The notes: generated by a model from the letters alone, not told the origin. Positions 11,271-22,720 are shown, counted from the stretch's first letter. The stretch is DNA of 64,000 bases from Pantoea sp. Mb-10 (GCF_021272205.1 NZ_JAJSDX010000004.1:248001-312000), one strand, 5' to 3'. Program-made: numbers and translations.

Positions 11271-12242
11271 TCAGAAGTCGCGCTGCACCGACATGTGCGC
11301 CAGCGCTTCGAGCGCGCTGCGCCAGGGCGATTCAGGCAGGGCTTGCAGGGCAGAGATGGCTTTATCCGCCTCTTCTTCTGCACGTTGACGCGTCCAGGCC
11401 AGCGATCCGGTTTGCTCCATGGCGGCAAGGACGGGAGTCAGCAGATGCCGCCCATTGCCCTCTTGAATGGCGCTACGTATCATTGCGGCCTGTTCAGGCG
11501 TACCGTTGTGCATGGCATGCAAAAGCGGCAGCGTGGGCTTTCCTTCACTCAGGTCATCGCCGGTGTTTTTACCCAGCGTTTGGCCATCTGCACTGTAGTC
11601 CAGCAGGTCGTCAATTAACTGGAAAGCGGTACCCAGATAACGTCCGTAATCCTGCAGCGCCTTTTCTTGGGCGGGCGAGGCGTCTGCCAAAATAGCGGAG
11701 GCCTGCGAAGCGGCCTCAAACAGGCGTGCGGTTTTGCTGTAAATCACCCGCATATAGCTCTCTTCGGTGATATCCGGATCGTTGCAATTCATTAACTGCA
11801 ACACTTCGCCTTCCGCGATCACATTCACGGCTTCCGACATCAGCGCGAGGATCTTCAAGGATCCCATGCTGGTCATCATCTGGAATGCACGGGTGTAAAT
11901 AAAATCACCCACCAGCACGCTGGCCGCATTACCAAACGCCGCATTGGCGGTGGCTTTTCCACGGCGCATATCGGATTCATCCACCACATCATCATGCAAG
12001 AGCGTGGCGGTGTGGATAAATTCGATCAGCGCCGCGTTGGTGATATGCAGCGATCCTTGATAGTTCAGCGCACGTGCCGACAGCACAGCAATCATGGGAC
12101 GAATGCGTTTGCCTCCACCGCTGATGATGTAGTAACCCAACTGGTTAATCAGGGAGACATCTGAATTCAGCTGGTCGAGGATGGTCTGGTTGACGGCCGC
12201 CATGTCTTGCGCGGTTAATTCGTTAATCTGTTCTAGGTTCAT
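11271..12242 (-). CDS. ispB: Octaprenyl diphosphate synthase IspB
   Basis: Trans-prenyltransferase that elongates farnesyl diphosphate to octaprenyl diphosphate, the side chain of ubiquinone-8 and menaquinone-8. It has 323 aa, as in E. coli. Both aspartate-rich motifs are present: LLHDDVVDESDMRRG (DDxxD, near residue 84) and FQLIDDLLDY (near 210). The chain length (C40) is inferred from orthology. It is divergent from rplU. Confidence 0.98.
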   Translation of the reverse strand: MNLEQINELTAQDMAAVNQTILDQLNSDVSLINQLGYYIISGGGKRIRPMIAVLSARALNYQGSLHITNAALIEFIHTATLLHDDVVDESDMRRGKATANAAFGNAASVLVGDFIYTRAFQMMTSMGSLKILALMSEAVNVIAEGEVLQLMNCNDPDITEESYMRVIYSKTARLFEAASQASAILADASPAQEKALQDYGRYLGTAFQLIDDLLDYSADGQTLGKNTGDDLSEGKPTLPLLHAMHNGTPEQAAMIRSAIQEGNGRHLLTPVLAAMEQTGSLAWTRQRAEEEADKAISALQALPESPWRSALEALAHMSVQRDF

Positions 12243-12396
12243 TCGTCTGTTCAGCTTTGACTCGTTTTTTGCATGCTAAGCGCTTTTACCCAGCGTGAGT
12301 TCAGGTAATCTGTTACTGATTGTACTTGAAAAATTGGGTTGAGAAACGTTTGCATGCGTTCTGCGCTTTTTTTCTGCAAGAGAGTGCAAAGTGCTC

Positions 12397-12425
12397 TTGT
12401 CTTCTGTTGGAGATTTGCGTAATAT
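12397..12425 (+). promoter_or_regulatory. Probable sigma-70 promoter of rplU-rpmA
   Basis: -35 TTGTCT and -10 TAATAT are separated by exactly 17 bp, about 70 bp before the rplU start. The strength of the match and the position upstream of a ribosomal-protein operon support the call; no transcription data are available. Confidence 0.6.
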
Positions 12426-12497
12426 TCGCGCCCTATTATGAATATTTATCGCGCCGCCTGATGATCAAGAAAGGCATGCGCAGAAGCGGAGTTTTAT

Positions 12498-12809
12498 ATG
12501 TACGCGGTTTTCCAAAGTGGTGGTAAACAACACCGAGTAAGCGAAGGTCAGACCGTTCGCCTGGAAAAGCTGGACATCGCAACCGGCGAAAGCATTGAGT
12601 TCGACCAGGTTCTGATGATCGCTAATGGCGAAGACGTGAAAATCGGCGCGCCACTGGTTTCAGGCGGTGTGATCAAGGCAGAAGTTGTTGCTCACGGTCG
12701 TGGCGAGAAAATTAAAATCGTTAAGTTTCGTCGTCGTAAACACTACCGTAAGCAAGCTGGTCACCGTCAGTGGTTCACTGATGTGAAAATCACTGCGATC
12801 AGCGCGTAA
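12498..12809 (+). CDS. rplU: 50S ribosomal protein L21
   Basis: Structural protein of the large ribosomal subunit (103 aa). [18 protein letters not shown] at the N-terminus and the basic C-terminal signature [19 protein letters not shown] are diagnostic. It is followed by rpmA 15 bp later, as in most bacteria. Confidence 0.99.
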   Translation: MYAVFQSGGKQHRVSEGQTVRLEKLDIATGESIEFDQVLMIANGEDVKIGAPLVSGGVIKAEVVAHGRGEKIKIVKFRRRKHYRKQAGHRQWFTDVKITAISA

Positions 12810-12821
12810 GAGGAGATCTGA

Positions 12822-13082
<261 letters not shown>

Positions 13083-13095
13083 GGTTGTCGTTCCT

Positions 13096-13153
13096 CAGAC
13101 GCTTTGCGTCTGAACATACGAATGGAAGGCCCCGCAGCTTTGCGGGGCTTTTT
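13096..13153 (+). terminator. Tandem hairpins and terminator after rpmA
   Basis: A first hairpin CAGACGC-TTT-GCGTCTG is followed by a classical terminator GCCCCGCA-GCTT-TGCGGGGC with a T-run from 13149. It ends the rplU-rpmA transcript well before obgE, so obgE must have its own promoter. Confidence 0.88.
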
Positions 13154-13317
13154 ACATTCTGCAGCACGATACAGCGATTCGCTGCGACGTTACTGCATCG
13201 CTGTTGTACACTTTATGTACGCATTGCTTAGCTAATTTAGCATTATCCGCCGCCGGTCAGCGCAGAAGACCCTGGCGGACCCGTTTGCAGCGCCTGCTGC
13301 TGTGAACGACAGTGTGA

Positions 13318-14505
<1,188 letters not shown>

Positions 14506-14518
14506 TCGCAGACAAGAA

Positions 14519-14541
14519 AGCGGCCCGAGGGCCGCTTTTTT
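14519..14541 (+). terminator. Rho-independent terminator after obgE
   Basis: AGCGGCC-CGAG-GGCCGCT stem-loop followed by TTTTT, directly after the obgE stop codon. Confidence 0.85.
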
Positions 14542-14634
14542 ATAGGGCCGAAGCGGCGACATCGTGCGTAACTCGTCAACGGCAAGCGCAGTGACGATCT
14601 GTTCTACAGCGTTAAATAAGCCTGTAACAGACGC

Positions 14635-15696
14635 TTAGCCGATAAGCTGCTGGGGTAAACAGCAGCGAGCAATCAATCCGCTACGGTCAGTGCGGTTGAC
14701 TAAAGTTAAGGTGCCATGGTGCATCTGCACAATGCGCAGCACAATATTCAGCCCCAGCCCGCTGCCGCCGTAACGCTGATCGCGACGGCGAAACGCCTGC
14801 GTTAACTCCTCGGCGGCTTCCGGGTCGATTCCCGGCCCCTGATCCCAGACCTCCAGCGTGATGTGCTGATCGTCCTGTGCCAATTTTATCGTCACTTCGC
14901 TGCCTTCCGGGCTGTAACGTGACGCGTTCTCCAACAGATTACGCAGCATCAGACGCAGCAGCATGGCTTCACCCTGCTGTGAAATGTCATTACCGTGCGG
15001 CAAATGTAAATGCTGCTGGCGCTGTTGGTACAGCTCACTCATCTCCGGTTTCAGGGGATGCATAATGTCCTTTTGCCATCGCACCTGCTGATAGTGACCG
15101 CCCGCCAGCGCTTGTCCTGCACGCGACAGCATGAGCAGCTGCTCTACGGTGTGCATGAGCTGGTCGATACGTTCAATCAGCATGGCACTCTGCGGCACCT
15201 GCTGCTGATGCAGTAATTCCAGATGAAGCCGTAATCCGGCGAGCGGCGTGCGTAGCTCGTGCGCGGCATCGGCGGTAAACAGGCGCTCCTGCTGCAGCGT
15301 ATGATCAAGACGCAAGAAAAGCTGATTAATTGAGGAGGTAACAGCCACGACTTCATCCATTTCGGAATAGATTGGCAGTGGCGTAAGGTTGTCGGCAGAG
15401 CGATGGGCGAGGCTGTTCTGCAGAAGGCGCAGCGGGCGGATGATCCAGTTGATCGCCCAGAAAGAGAGCAGTAGCGTCAGGGCAATCATTACCAAAGAGG
15501 GCAGTAAAAGCGAGGCAATGGCTTCGCGGATTTCCCCTTCCACATGATCATTGCGCGCCTGCGCGGACAAGGTTTCATTCACCAGAAAGCTGATCTGTTC
15601 GCGGCTTTCGTGCCACAACCACACGGCGCTCATCACCTGGCAGGTGAAAAGAATCAGCGCCAGCATGATCAGTAGTCGCTGACGCATACTGTTCAT
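14635..15696 (-). CDS. basS: Sensor histidine kinase BasS/PmrB
   Basis: Inner-membrane kinase that senses ferric iron and mild acid and phosphorylates BasR to induce lipid-A modification and polymyxin resistance. It has 353 aa. Two membrane segments (about 8-28 and 63-85) flank a short periplasmic loop that keeps two ExxE iron-binding pairs (E30/E33 and E55/E58). A HAMP linker follows, then the H-box AHELRTPLAGLRLHLEL, the N-box LLENASRYSPEG, and G-boxes DQGPGID and GSGLGLNIV. It overlaps basR by 4 bp (ATGA). The exact signal in this species is inferred. Confidence 0.92.
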   Translation of the reverse strand: MNSMRQRLLIMLALILFTCQVMSAVWLWHESREQISFLVNETLSAQARNDHVEGEIREAIASLLLPSLVMIALTLLLSFWAINWIIRPLRLLQNSLAHRSADNLTPLPIYSEMDEVVAVTSSINQLFLRLDHTLQQERLFTADAAHELRTPLAGLRLHLELLHQQQVPQSAMLIERIDQLMHTVEQLLMLSRAGQALAGGHYQQVRWQKDIMHPLKPEMSELYQQRQQHLHLPHGNDISQQGEAMLLRLMLRNLLENASRYSPEGSEVTIKLAQDDQHITLEVWDQGPGIDPEAAEELTQAFRRRDQRYGGSGLGLNIVLRIVQMHHGTLTLVNRTDRSGLIARCCLPQQLIG

Positions 15697-16355
15697 TCAC
15701 GTATTTCCAGACGGTAGCCAACGCCGCGCACGGTTTTGATGCGATCCTTTCCCAGCTTACGGCGCAGATTGTGGATATGGACTTCCAACGTATTGGAGCC
15801 GGGATCGTCGTTCCAGCTATAAAGATCCTGCTGCAGCGTTTCCCGATGAACGTTCTGGCCCACGCGCATTAACAGACGTGTTAGCAACGCGAACTCTTTG
15901 GGAGTCACTTCCAGCGGTCTGTTTTCCAGCAGGACTTGCTGCGAACTGAGATTGAGGGTCAGATCGCCTTGCTGTACCAAATTATCACTGTGGCCTTGAT
16001 AGCGGCGAATCAAGGCGCGAACGCGCGCCTGAAGCTCGACCAAGGCAAACGGCTTCACCAGGTAATCGTCAGCGCCCGCATCAAGCCCTTCAACGCGATC
16101 CTCCAGCGCGTCGCGCGCAGTAAGAATTAATACCGGAGTATTCATACCGTCGCGTCGCCACTGGCGCAGCAGCGAAGCGCCGTCGCGATCCGGCAGGCCA
16201 AGATCCAATACAATCAGGCTATATTGTCCGTGGCGCAGCAGCGCGGTGCTTTCGGCGGCGGTGCTGGCGCAGTCGACGGCGTAGCCTTGTGCGGTCAGCG
16301 CCTGCATCAGGCCGGATTGCAGCAGGGCATCATCTTCAACGATCAATAATTTCAT
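15693..16355 (-). CDS. basR: Response regulator BasR/PmrA
   Basis: OmpR/PhoB-type response regulator, the partner of BasS. Starting at the ATG that overlaps the dacB stop (TGATG) gives 220 aa and puts the phospho-acceptor at Asp51 in LIVLDLGLPDRDG; the codon before it is TTG. The acidic pocket is VEDD near the N-terminus, and the switch lysine is in VKPFALVEL. The C-terminal winged helix contains EVTPKEFALLTRLL and SNTLEVHIHNLRRKLG. Genes it controls are not in the window. Confidence 0.93.
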   Translation of the reverse strand: MKLLIVEDDALLQSGLMQALTAQGYAVDCASTAAESTALLRHGQYSLIVLDLGLPDRDGASLLRQWRRDGMNTPVLILTARDALEDRVEGLDAGADDYLVKPFALVELQARVRALIRRYQGHSDNLVQQGDLTLNLSSQQVLLENRPLEVTPKEFALLTRLLMRVGQNVHRETLQQDLYSWNDDPGSNTLEVHIHNLRRKLGKDRIKTVRGVGYRLEIRE

Positions 16356-17788
16356 CAATAATTCTTATTAATGTCCGTATAGAGTCGGCTCTCAAATCGT
16401 ACCAGAGGAATGCGCCGCGTTTTCTGATCTTCCGGCGGCACGGCGTAGCCTGACAGGAATTGAACAAAGGCAACGCGCGATCCACTTGCGGTGGTAATAA
16501 AACCGGCAAGGTTATAGACGCCCTGCAGTGAACCGGTTTTCGCGGAAACTTTGCCATCCAGCCCGGCTTCGTGCAGACCACCACGGTATTGCAGCGTCCC
16601 GTCGTAGCCTGCCAGAGGTAACATAGAAATATAGTTTAGCGTAGCGTCATTTTTGGCAATGTACTGTAACACTTGCATCATGGTTTCAGGGGAGATCAAA
16701 TCATGACGCGATAGCCCAGAGCCATCGACCTGGATACTGTTGCCCATATCGACGCCGGCTTTTTCTCGCAAGATGCGGCGCACCGCGTCAGAACCGGCGC
16801 GGAAGGTGCCAGGTACATTAAAATAGTGGTGGCCGATGGTGCGGAAAACAGTATCGGCAATCATGTTGTCCGATTTCTTTAGCATCATGCGAAGCAAGGT
16901 TTGCAGCGGCGCAGATTGCGTTGTGGCGAGCACGGTAGCCGGAGACGTGACTTGCGTTTGTCTCATCAAGTGGCCGCTGTAATCAATGTTCGCGGCGCGC
17001 AGTTCAGCTTTCAGAATCTCACCGGCCCAAGCCGCACCGTCCTGAACCGCAAACGCCAGCGGCAGTGGCTCAGAACGCTGGCGCATACAGCCCGTAAGCG
17101 TATAGCGATTGAGTTCACCGGGTACCACGTCCAGCTCGCAATATTGGCCTTCACCACTGTTACGACCCAGGGTGCGCACCTGACTGAACATGTGCGCCGG
17201 ATAGTAAGAAGCTATACGCACGAACGCATTTTCACCCGGCGTATTGGCGCTGTAGAGCGAAACAGAGAAACAGTTTTTATCCACGATGGCGGCCGCGGGC
17301 GGGGCGCTGAAACACTGAGTGAGATCGTTCCACGGCCAGCCGGGGGCCATATCGTGGCTGGCGAACACCGACGTATCGATCACCAGATTGCCTTTAATAT
17401 GGGTGATCCCCTGCTTTTTAAGCTGCGCCACCATATTCCGCAGGTCTTGACGGCCAAGCGTAGGATCGCCGCCAAAGCGCGCAACAAGATCGCCGTTAAG
17501 CGTATCGTTACTTATGGCGCCTTTGGTTTCCAGCGTGGTCTGAAAGCGAAAATCCGGGCCCAGCTCAAGCAGCGCCGCCAGCGCAGTAATCACCTTCATG
17601 GTACTGGCAGGAAGCGCCATCTGTTTACCGTGATAGTCGATTATCGGCGTGGTTGCGCCCACTTTTTGTACCATCAGCGCCAGGTTTGCGCCGTCGGGTA
17701 AATACTGCATGTATTCTTCAACAGGGGCTGCTTGTGCCTGCAGCATAAACGCACAGGTTAATCCGGTAACAAGTCGTGAAAATCGCAT
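16355..17788 (-). CDS. dacB: D-alanyl-D-alanine carboxypeptidase/endopeptidase PBP4
   Basis: Periplasmic class-C penicillin-binding protein (peptidase family S13) that trims and cleaves peptidoglycan cross-links. It has 477 aa, as in E. coli. A signal peptide (1-20, ending AQA) is followed by the active-site serine in PASTMK (S62-K65), the SxN motif KSDNM in the second half, and KTG in SAKTGSLQG near the C-terminus. It is the first gene of a dacB-basR-basS unit, with one-base overlap to basR, and is divergent from greA. Confidence 0.97.
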   Translation of the reverse strand: MRFSRLVTGLTCAFMLQAQAAPVEEYMQYLPDGANLALMVQKVGATTPIIDYHGKQMALPASTMKVITALAALLELGPDFRFQTTLETKGAISNDTLNGDLVARFGGDPTLGRQDLRNMVAQLKKQGITHIKGNLVIDTSVFASHDMAPGWPWNDLTQCFSAPPAAAIVDKNCFSVSLYSANTPGENAFVRIASYYPAHMFSQVRTLGRNSGEGQYCELDVVPGELNRYTLTGCMRQRSEPLPLAFAVQDGAAWAGEILKAELRAANIDYSGHLMRQTQVTSPATVLATTQSAPLQTLLRMMLKKSDNMIADTVFRTIGHHYFNVPGTFRAGSDAVRRILREKAGVDMGNSIQVDGSGLSRHDLISPETMMQVLQYIAKNDATLNYISMLPLAGYDGTLQYRGGLHEAGLDGKVSAKTGSLQGVYNLAGFITTASGSRVAFVQFLSGYAVPPEDQKTRRIPLVRFESRLYTDINKNY

Positions 17789-17852
17789 AATCTCGCGCTA
17801 ACTGACGGGTGAAGGCGCCAATACTACGTCCCCGCATGGTGTAAAGTAAACG

Positions 17853-17881
17853 ATGACCCACAGGGAACTCTGGGGTAAAAT
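17853..17881 (+). promoter_or_regulatory. Probable greA promoter
   Basis: -35 ATGACC and -10 TAAAAT are separated by 17 bp. The predicted start (about 17888) is only some 15 bp before a strong terminator hairpin and about 150 bp before greA, the arrangement of the attenuated E. coli greA leader. Confidence 0.5.
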
Positions 17882-17887
17882 GCGTAT

Positions 17888-17942
17888 CAAAATGCAAAAT
17901 CGATCCTGACCCGGAAAGCTTTCTGGGTCAGGCTTCTTTTTG
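17888..17942 (+). ncRNA. GraL-like attenuated greA leader RNA
   Basis: A short leader expected to end at a perfect terminator: CCTGACCC pairs with GGGTCAGG (17905-17932), enclosing an AT-rich palindrome, followed by CTTCTTTTT. In E. coli the greA leader terminates most transcripts early and yields the small RNA GraL. The same layout here suggests the same device. The 5' end is inferred from the promoter match, and no primary-sequence comparison with GraL was possible. Confidence 0.5.
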
Positions 17943-18035
17943 CTTGTTAAAAGAGGTAACGCGCCGCAGAAGCTGTTTTCTGCTGTCACCGGTCAGGATG
18001 ACGCCGTTAACCAGGATAGATGACGAGGAGCCAAT

Positions 18036-18512
18036 ATGAATCAGATTCCGATGACGTTGAAAGGCGCTGAGAAACTGCGTGAAGAGCTGAACGAGCTGAA
18101 GACCGTTAAGCGTCCGCGTATCATCGCCTCCATCGCTGAAGCGCGTGAGCACGGCGATTTAAAAGAAAATGCAGAATACCATGCTGCACGTGAAGAGCAG
18201 GGCTTTTGTGAAGGTCGCATTCAGGAGATTGAAGCCAAGCTGTCGAATGCGCAGGTGATTGACGTTACCACTATGCCGAAAACAGGCCGCGTCATTTTTG
18301 GGGCGACCGTGACGGTACTGAACGTTGATACGGATGAAGAGTTCACTTATCGCATCGTAGGCGATGATGAAGCAGACTTTAAGCAAAATCTGATCTCGGT
18401 AAATTCACCGATGGCGCGCGGTCTGGTAGGAAAAGAAGCAGACGACGTGGCTATCGTCAAAACGCCAGGCGGAGATGTTGAGTACGAGATCCTTAAGGTG
18501 GAATACATCTAA
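18036..18512 (+). CDS. greA: Transcription elongation factor GreA
   Basis: Binds the secondary channel of RNA polymerase and stimulates cleavage of backtracked RNA. It has 158 aa, as in E. coli. The N-terminal coiled coil (about 1-75) carries the acidic tip residues in [17 protein letters not shown]. The C-terminal FKBP-like globular domain contains [14 protein letters not shown] and [12 protein letters not shown]. The long attenuated leader in front suggests regulation of its own level. Confidence 0.98.
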   Translation: MNQIPMTLKGAEKLREELNELKTVKRPRIIASIAEAREHGDLKENAEYHAAREEQGFCEGRIQEIEAKLSNAQVIDVTTMPKTGRVIFGATVTVLNVDTDEEFTYRIVGDDEADFKQNLISVNSPMARGLVGKEADDVAIVKTPGGDVEYEILKVEYI

Positions 18513-18560
18513 GATGTTGCTACGCTTTGAAATGCGCAGCGGCATATTGTAAAGAAAGGA

Positions 18561-18583
18561 AAAAGGCCGCTATGCGGCCTTTT
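18561..18583 (+). terminator. Terminator between greA and yhbY
   Basis: AAAAGGCCGC-TAT-GCGGCCTTTT hairpin. It is symmetric enough to stop the convergent greA and yhbY transcripts. Confidence 0.85.
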
Positions 18584-18639
18584 ATCCCATGCAGGAGCAT
18601 GGCACTTTCTCTGCCCTTTATCCTCGCCTGATGGCGTGA

Positions 18640-18933
18640 TTAGCGTGGCAGAGTAATTTTGCGCTCTTTGGCAGGGCGATACAGTACCAGCGTGTTGCCG
18701 ATGACCTGAACGTTGCAGGCCTTAGTCTCGCGAACGATAGCGTCAACGATCAGCTGCTTGGTTTCACGATCTTCAGAGGCAATTTTTACCTTGATCAATT
18801 CGTGATGTTCGAGCGCCAGTTCGATTTCGGCGAGCACGCCTTCAGTCAGGCCATTGCCGCCCAGCATAACCACCGGTTTCAGTGGATGGGCAAGGCCTTT
18901 GAGGTGCTGTTTTTGTTTGGTACTCAGATTCAT
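18640..18933 (-). CDS. yhbY: Ribosome-assembly RNA-binding protein YhbY
   Basis: CRM-domain RNA-binding protein associated with pre-50S ribosomes. It has 97 aa, the E. coli length. The segments LKGLAHPLKPVVMLGGNGLT (containing the GxxG loop), LEHHELIKVKIA and VIGNTLVLYRP are the CRM hallmarks. It is divergent from rlmE, which also acts on the large subunit. Confidence 0.96.
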   Translation of the reverse strand: MNLSTKQKQHLKGLAHPLKPVVMLGGNGLTEGVLAEIELALEHHELIKVKIASEDRETKQLIVDAIVRETKACNVQVIGNTLVLYRPAKERKITLPR

Positions 18934-19059
18934 CGTATTATTTGCTTACTCAGGGATTGAAAACGGGTCATTCTACCGCCATCTCGGGTATATCGCCAAA
19001 TCAACGCAACCCATTGCGTGCGGATTTATCGCTACGATGACGATTTAACTGGAAAAATT

Positions 19060-19689
19060 ATGACGGGTAAAAAGCGTTCAGCCAGTTCCAGTCGCTGGCT
19101 TCAGGAACACTTTAGCGATAAATATGTGCTGCAAGCACAGAAAAAAGGGTTGCGTTCGCGCGCCTGGTTTAAACTGGATGAAATTCAGCAGGGTGACAAG
19201 CTCTTTAAGCCGGGGATGACCGTCGTCGATCTCGGCGCAGCACCCGGCGGTTGGTCGCAGTATGTGGTACAACAGATTGGCTCAAATGGGCGTATTATTG
19301 CCTGCGATCTCTTGCCTATGGATCCTATCGTTGGCGTCGATTTTTTGCAGGGCGATTTTCGTGACGAAGCGGTACTCAAAGCGTTACTGGAGCGCGTCGG
19401 CGACCAGAAAGTACAAGTTGTCATGTCTGATATGGCCCCCAACATGAGTGGTACGCCAGCGGTTGATATTCCTCGTTCAATGTATTTGGTTGAATTAGCG
19501 CTGGAAATGTGTCGGGATATCCTGGCACCTGGCGGAAGTTTTGTAGTGAAAGTGTTTCAGGGAGATGGCTTCGATGAATACCTGCGGGAAATTCGCTCCC
19601 TGTTTACGAAAGTGAAAATTCGTAAGCCGGATGCTTCACGATTACGTTCGCGTGAAGTGTACATTGTGGCGACAGGGCGAAAAATGTAG
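19060..19689 (+). CDS. rlmE: 23S rRNA (uridine-2552-2'-O)-methyltransferase RlmE
   Basis: SAM-dependent enzyme (FtsJ/RrmJ) that methylates U2552 in the A-loop of 23S rRNA late in 50S assembly. The start [15 protein letters not shown] gives 209 aa, as in E. coli; a longer in-frame reading is not family sequence. The SAM motif is [15 protein letters not shown]. The K-D-K-E catalytic tetrad is represented by [27 protein letters not shown] and SREVY. It is followed by ftsH, the conserved heat-shock pair. Confidence 0.97.
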   Translation: MTGKKRSASSSRWLQEHFSDKYVLQAQKKGLRSRAWFKLDEIQQGDKLFKPGMTVVDLGAAPGGWSQYVVQQIGSNGRIIACDLLPMDPIVGVDFLQGDFRDEAVLKALLERVGDQKVQVVMSDMAPNMSGTPAVDIPRSMYLVELALEMCRDILAPGGSFVVKVFQGDGFDEYLREIRSLFTKVKIRKPDASRLRSREVYIVATGRKM

Positions 19690-19855
19690 CTCTGATTACC
19701 AGGCTCAAGGCTAGAAGACTCGTGCGTTTACTCTGATGTGTAATTCTGAGTTTCGGTGTAAACAAGCAAAATCATCCGTGCTGCGATTCCAGGTATGAAG
19801 GATATATAGTACCCTACGCTGTCTGTTAACACCGTTGTAATATGAGGTTAATCCC

Positions 19856-21793
19856 TTGAGTGACATGGCGAAAAACCTGATTCTCTGGTTAGTCATCGCG
19901 GTCGTGCTGATGTCTGTCTTCCAGAGCTTTGGGCCCAGCGAGTCGAATGGCCGTAGGGTTGATTATTCAACCTTCCTGTCGGAAGTGAACCAGGATCAGG
20001 TCCGCGAGGCACGTATTAACGGGCGTGAAATTAACGTAACCAAAAAAGACAGTAATAAATATACAACCTACATTCCTGTCAACGATCCCAAGTTGCTCGA
20101 TAACCTGTTGACTAAAAACGTCAAAGTTGTGGGTGAACCACCGGAAGAGCCTAGCCTGCTGGCGTCGATTTTCATTTCATGGTTCCCGATGCTGCTTCTG
20201 ATTGGCGTGTGGATCTTCTTTATGCGGCAAATGCAGGGCGGCGGTGGCAAAGGCGCAATGTCCTTTGGCAAAAGCAAAGCCCGCATGCTGACTGAAGATC
20301 AGATCAAGACGACCTTCGCTGACGTTGCGGGCTGTGACGAAGCGAAAGAAGAAGTGGGCGAGCTGGTAGAATACCTGCGTGAGCCGAGCCGTTTCCAAAA
20401 ATTGGGCGGTAAAATCCCCAAAGGCGTGCTGATGGTTGGCCCTCCCGGTACCGGTAAAACGCTGTTGGCGAAAGCCATCGCGGGTGAGGCGAAGGTTCCC
20501 TTCTTTACCATCTCTGGTTCTGACTTCGTAGAAATGTTCGTGGGTGTCGGCGCATCACGCGTTCGCGACATGTTTGAACAGGCGAAAAAAGCGGCGCCAT
20601 GCATCATCTTTATTGATGAAATTGATGCGGTCGGCCGTCAGCGTGGTGCAGGTCTGGGTGGTGGTCACGACGAGCGTGAGCAAACCTTGAACCAGATGCT
20701 GGTTGAGATGGATGGCTTTGAAGGCAATGAAGGCATTATCGTGATTGCCGCAACCAACCGTCCTGACGTGCTTGATCCCGCGCTGCTGCGTCCGGGCCGC
20801 TTTGACCGCCAAGTGGTGGTGGGGCTGCCGGACGTGCGTGGCCGTGAGCAGATTTTGAAAGTGCATATGCGCCGCGTACCGCTGGCGACTGATATCGATG
20901 CTGCCATCATTGCGCGTGGAACGCCGGGCTTCTCAGGTGCCGATTTGGCTAACCTGGTGAACGAGGCTGCCCTGTTTGCTGCACGCGGTAACAAGCGTGT
21001 GGTATCGATGGTTGAATTCGAGAAAGCGAAAGACAAAATCATGATGGGGGCAGAACGCCGCTCCATGGTGATGACGGAAGCGCAAAAAGAATCAACGGCT
21101 TACCACGAAGCTGGCCATGCGATTATTGGACGCCTTGTGCCTGAGCACGATCCGGTGCACAAAGTAACAATTATTCCGCGCGGCCGTGCGCTAGGTGTGA
21201 CCTTCTTCCTGCCAGAGGGCGACGCGATCAGCGCCAGCCGTCAGAAGCTGGAAAGCCAGATCTCTACGCTTTACGGTGGTCGTCTTGCTGAAGAGATCAT
21301 TTACGGGCCAGAGCACGTTTCAACCGGTGCGTCTAATGACATCAAGGTTGCGACTAATTTGGCTCGTAACATGGTGACGCAGTGGGGCTTCTCGGAAAAA
21401 TTAGGTCCTCTGCTGTACGCTGAAGAAGAGGGCGAGGTGTTCCTTGGCCGCTCGGTGGCCAAAGCCAAGCACATGTCAGATGAAACGGCGCGCATTATTG
21501 ATCAGGAAGTGAAACACCTGATTGACAGCAACTACCAGCGTGCACGTCGTATTCTGGGTGAGAATATGGATATCCTTCATGCGATGAAAGACGCGCTGAT
21601 GAAGTATGAAACCATTGATGCTCCTCAGATTGATGACCTCATGGCACGCCGCGAAGTGCGCCCGCCAGCGGGCTGGGAAGATCCCGGCAGCAGCAACTCA
21701 GACAATAACGGTACGCCTAAAGCACCGCGTCCGGTGGATGAACCTCGTACACCGAACCCTGGCAATACCATGTCGGAGCAGTTCAACAAATAA
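19856..21793 (+). CDS. ftsH: Membrane-bound AAA+ zinc protease FtsH
   Basis: Hexameric inner-membrane protease that degrades LpxC, sigma-32 and misassembled membrane proteins, so it also sets LPS output. I used the TTG start because GAGG lies about 8 bases upstream (645 aa); the ATG three codons later is the alternative (642 aa). There are two membrane segments (about 8-26 and 100-123). Walker A GPPGTGKT is near 195, Walker B FIDEID near 252, and the second region of homology is [19 protein letters not shown]. The zinc site is HEAGH near 417. Compared with E. coli, divergence is concentrated around residues 560-575 and the C-terminal tail. Confidence 0.98.
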   Translation: MSDMAKNLILWLVIAVVLMSVFQSFGPSESNGRRVDYSTFLSEVNQDQVREARINGREINVTKKDSNKYTTYIPVNDPKLLDNLLTKNVKVVGEPPEEPSLLASIFISWFPMLLLIGVWIFFMRQMQGGGGKGAMSFGKSKARMLTEDQIKTTFADVAGCDEAKEEVGELVEYLREPSRFQKLGGKIPKGVLMVGPPGTGKTLLAKAIAGEAKVPFFTISGSDFVEMFVGVGASRVRDMFEQAKKAAPCIIFIDEIDAVGRQRGAGLGGGHDEREQTLNQMLVEMDGFEGNEGIIVIAATNRPDVLDPALLRPGRFDRQVVVGLPDVRGREQILKVHMRRVPLATDIDAAIIARGTPGFSGADLANLVNEAALFAARGNKRVVSMVEFEKAKDKIMMGAERRSMVMTEAQKESTAYHEAGHAIIGRLVPEHDPVHKVTIIPRGRALGVTFFLPEGDAISASRQKLESQISTLYGGRLAEEIIYGPEHVSTGASNDIKVATNLARNMVTQWGFSEKLGPLLYAEEEGEVFLGRSVAKAKHMSDETARIIDQEVKHLIDSNYQRARRILGENMDILHAMKDALMKYETIDAPQIDDLMARREVRPPAGWEDPGSSNSDNNGTPKAPRPVDEPRTPNPGNTMSEQFNK

Positions 21794-21815
21794 GAGGTCT
21801 GGTTTTAGCCTCATC

Positions 21816-21843
21816 AAAAACCCCGGCTGGTCCGGGGTTTTTT
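21816..21843 (+). terminator. Rho-independent terminator after ftsH
   Basis: AAACCCCGG-CTGGT-CCGGGGTTT stem followed by a T-run, between ftsH and folP. Confidence 0.88.
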
Positions 21844-21882
21844 ACATTCAACGCTTCACTCATTTCTCAAGGAGATTACGCC

Positions 21883-22716
21883 ATGAAGTTGTACGCTCGT
21901 GATTCCCATCTCGATCTCTCGTTTCCACATGTGATGGGCATATTGAATGTCACGCCGGACTCCTTCTCAGATGGCGGCGCTCATAATACGCTGGTTGACG
22001 CGCTAACCCACACCAATGACATGGTCAACGCGGGAGCCACTATCATCGACGTGGGCGGCGAATCAACGCGGCCCGGCGCTGAGGAGGTGAGCGTTGAAGA
22101 GGAATTGGCTCGCGTGATTCCGGTGGTAGAGGCTATTGCTCAGCGTTTTGAAGTGTGGATCTCTGTTGATACCTCAAAACCTGCGGTCATAAGGGAAGCC
22201 GCGCGAGTGGGTGCTCACATTATTAACGATATTCGCTCGCTCTCTGAACCTGGCGCGCGCGAGGCGGCGGCAGAAACAGGGCTGCCTGTATGTCTCATGC
22301 ATATGCAAGGCGAACCGCGTACCATGCAGCAAGCGCCCGAATATCAAGATGTTGTGAGCGAAGTGGATGCTTACTTCGTTAATCAAATTGCGCGCTGCGA
22401 GTCTGCTGGCATTAAAAAAGCGAATCTGTTGCTCGACCCTGGCTTCGGTTTCGGTAAAAATCTCAGCCACAACTACCAACTGCTGGCCCATTTAAGCCAC
22501 TTCCATCATCATCAGCTGCCTCTACTCGTTGGCATGTCGCGAAAGTCGATGATTGGCCAGCTGTTGAACGTCGGCCCCTCACAGCGACTCACCGGCAGCC
22601 TGAGCTGCGCAGTGATTGCGGCGATGCAAGGGGCACAAATTATTCGCGTTCATGACGTGAAAGAGACCGTTGAGGCGATGCGGGTCGTCGAAGCGACACG
22701 GAGAGCAAAAGGATAA
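21883..22716 (+). CDS. folP: Dihydropteroate synthase
   Basis: Condenses p-aminobenzoate with 6-hydroxymethyl-dihydropterin pyrophosphate in folate synthesis; the sulfonamide target. It has 277 aa (E. coli 282, with a shorter tail here). The two signatures are [15 protein letters not shown] and [34 protein letters not shown] and MSRKSMIG follow. The loop residues at the sulfonamide site look wild type. It is 4 bp upstream of glmM. Confidence 0.98.
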   Translation: MKLYARDSHLDLSFPHVMGILNVTPDSFSDGGAHNTLVDALTHTNDMVNAGATIIDVGGESTRPGAEEVSVEEELARVIPVVEAIAQRFEVWISVDTSKPAVIREAARVGAHIINDIRSLSEPGAREAAAETGLPVCLMHMQGEPRTMQQAPEYQDVVSEVDAYFVNQIARCESAGIKKANLLLDPGFGFGKNLSHNYQLLAHLSHFHHHQLPLLVGMSRKSMIGQLLNVGPSQRLTGSLSCAVIAAMQGAQIIRVHDVKETVEAMRVVEATRRAKG

Positions 22717-22720
22717 AGGC

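Noticed and set aside
10866-11695. Plus-strand frames across sfsB and the end of ispB
   Set aside because: Antisense to two well-recognised genes and without family features.
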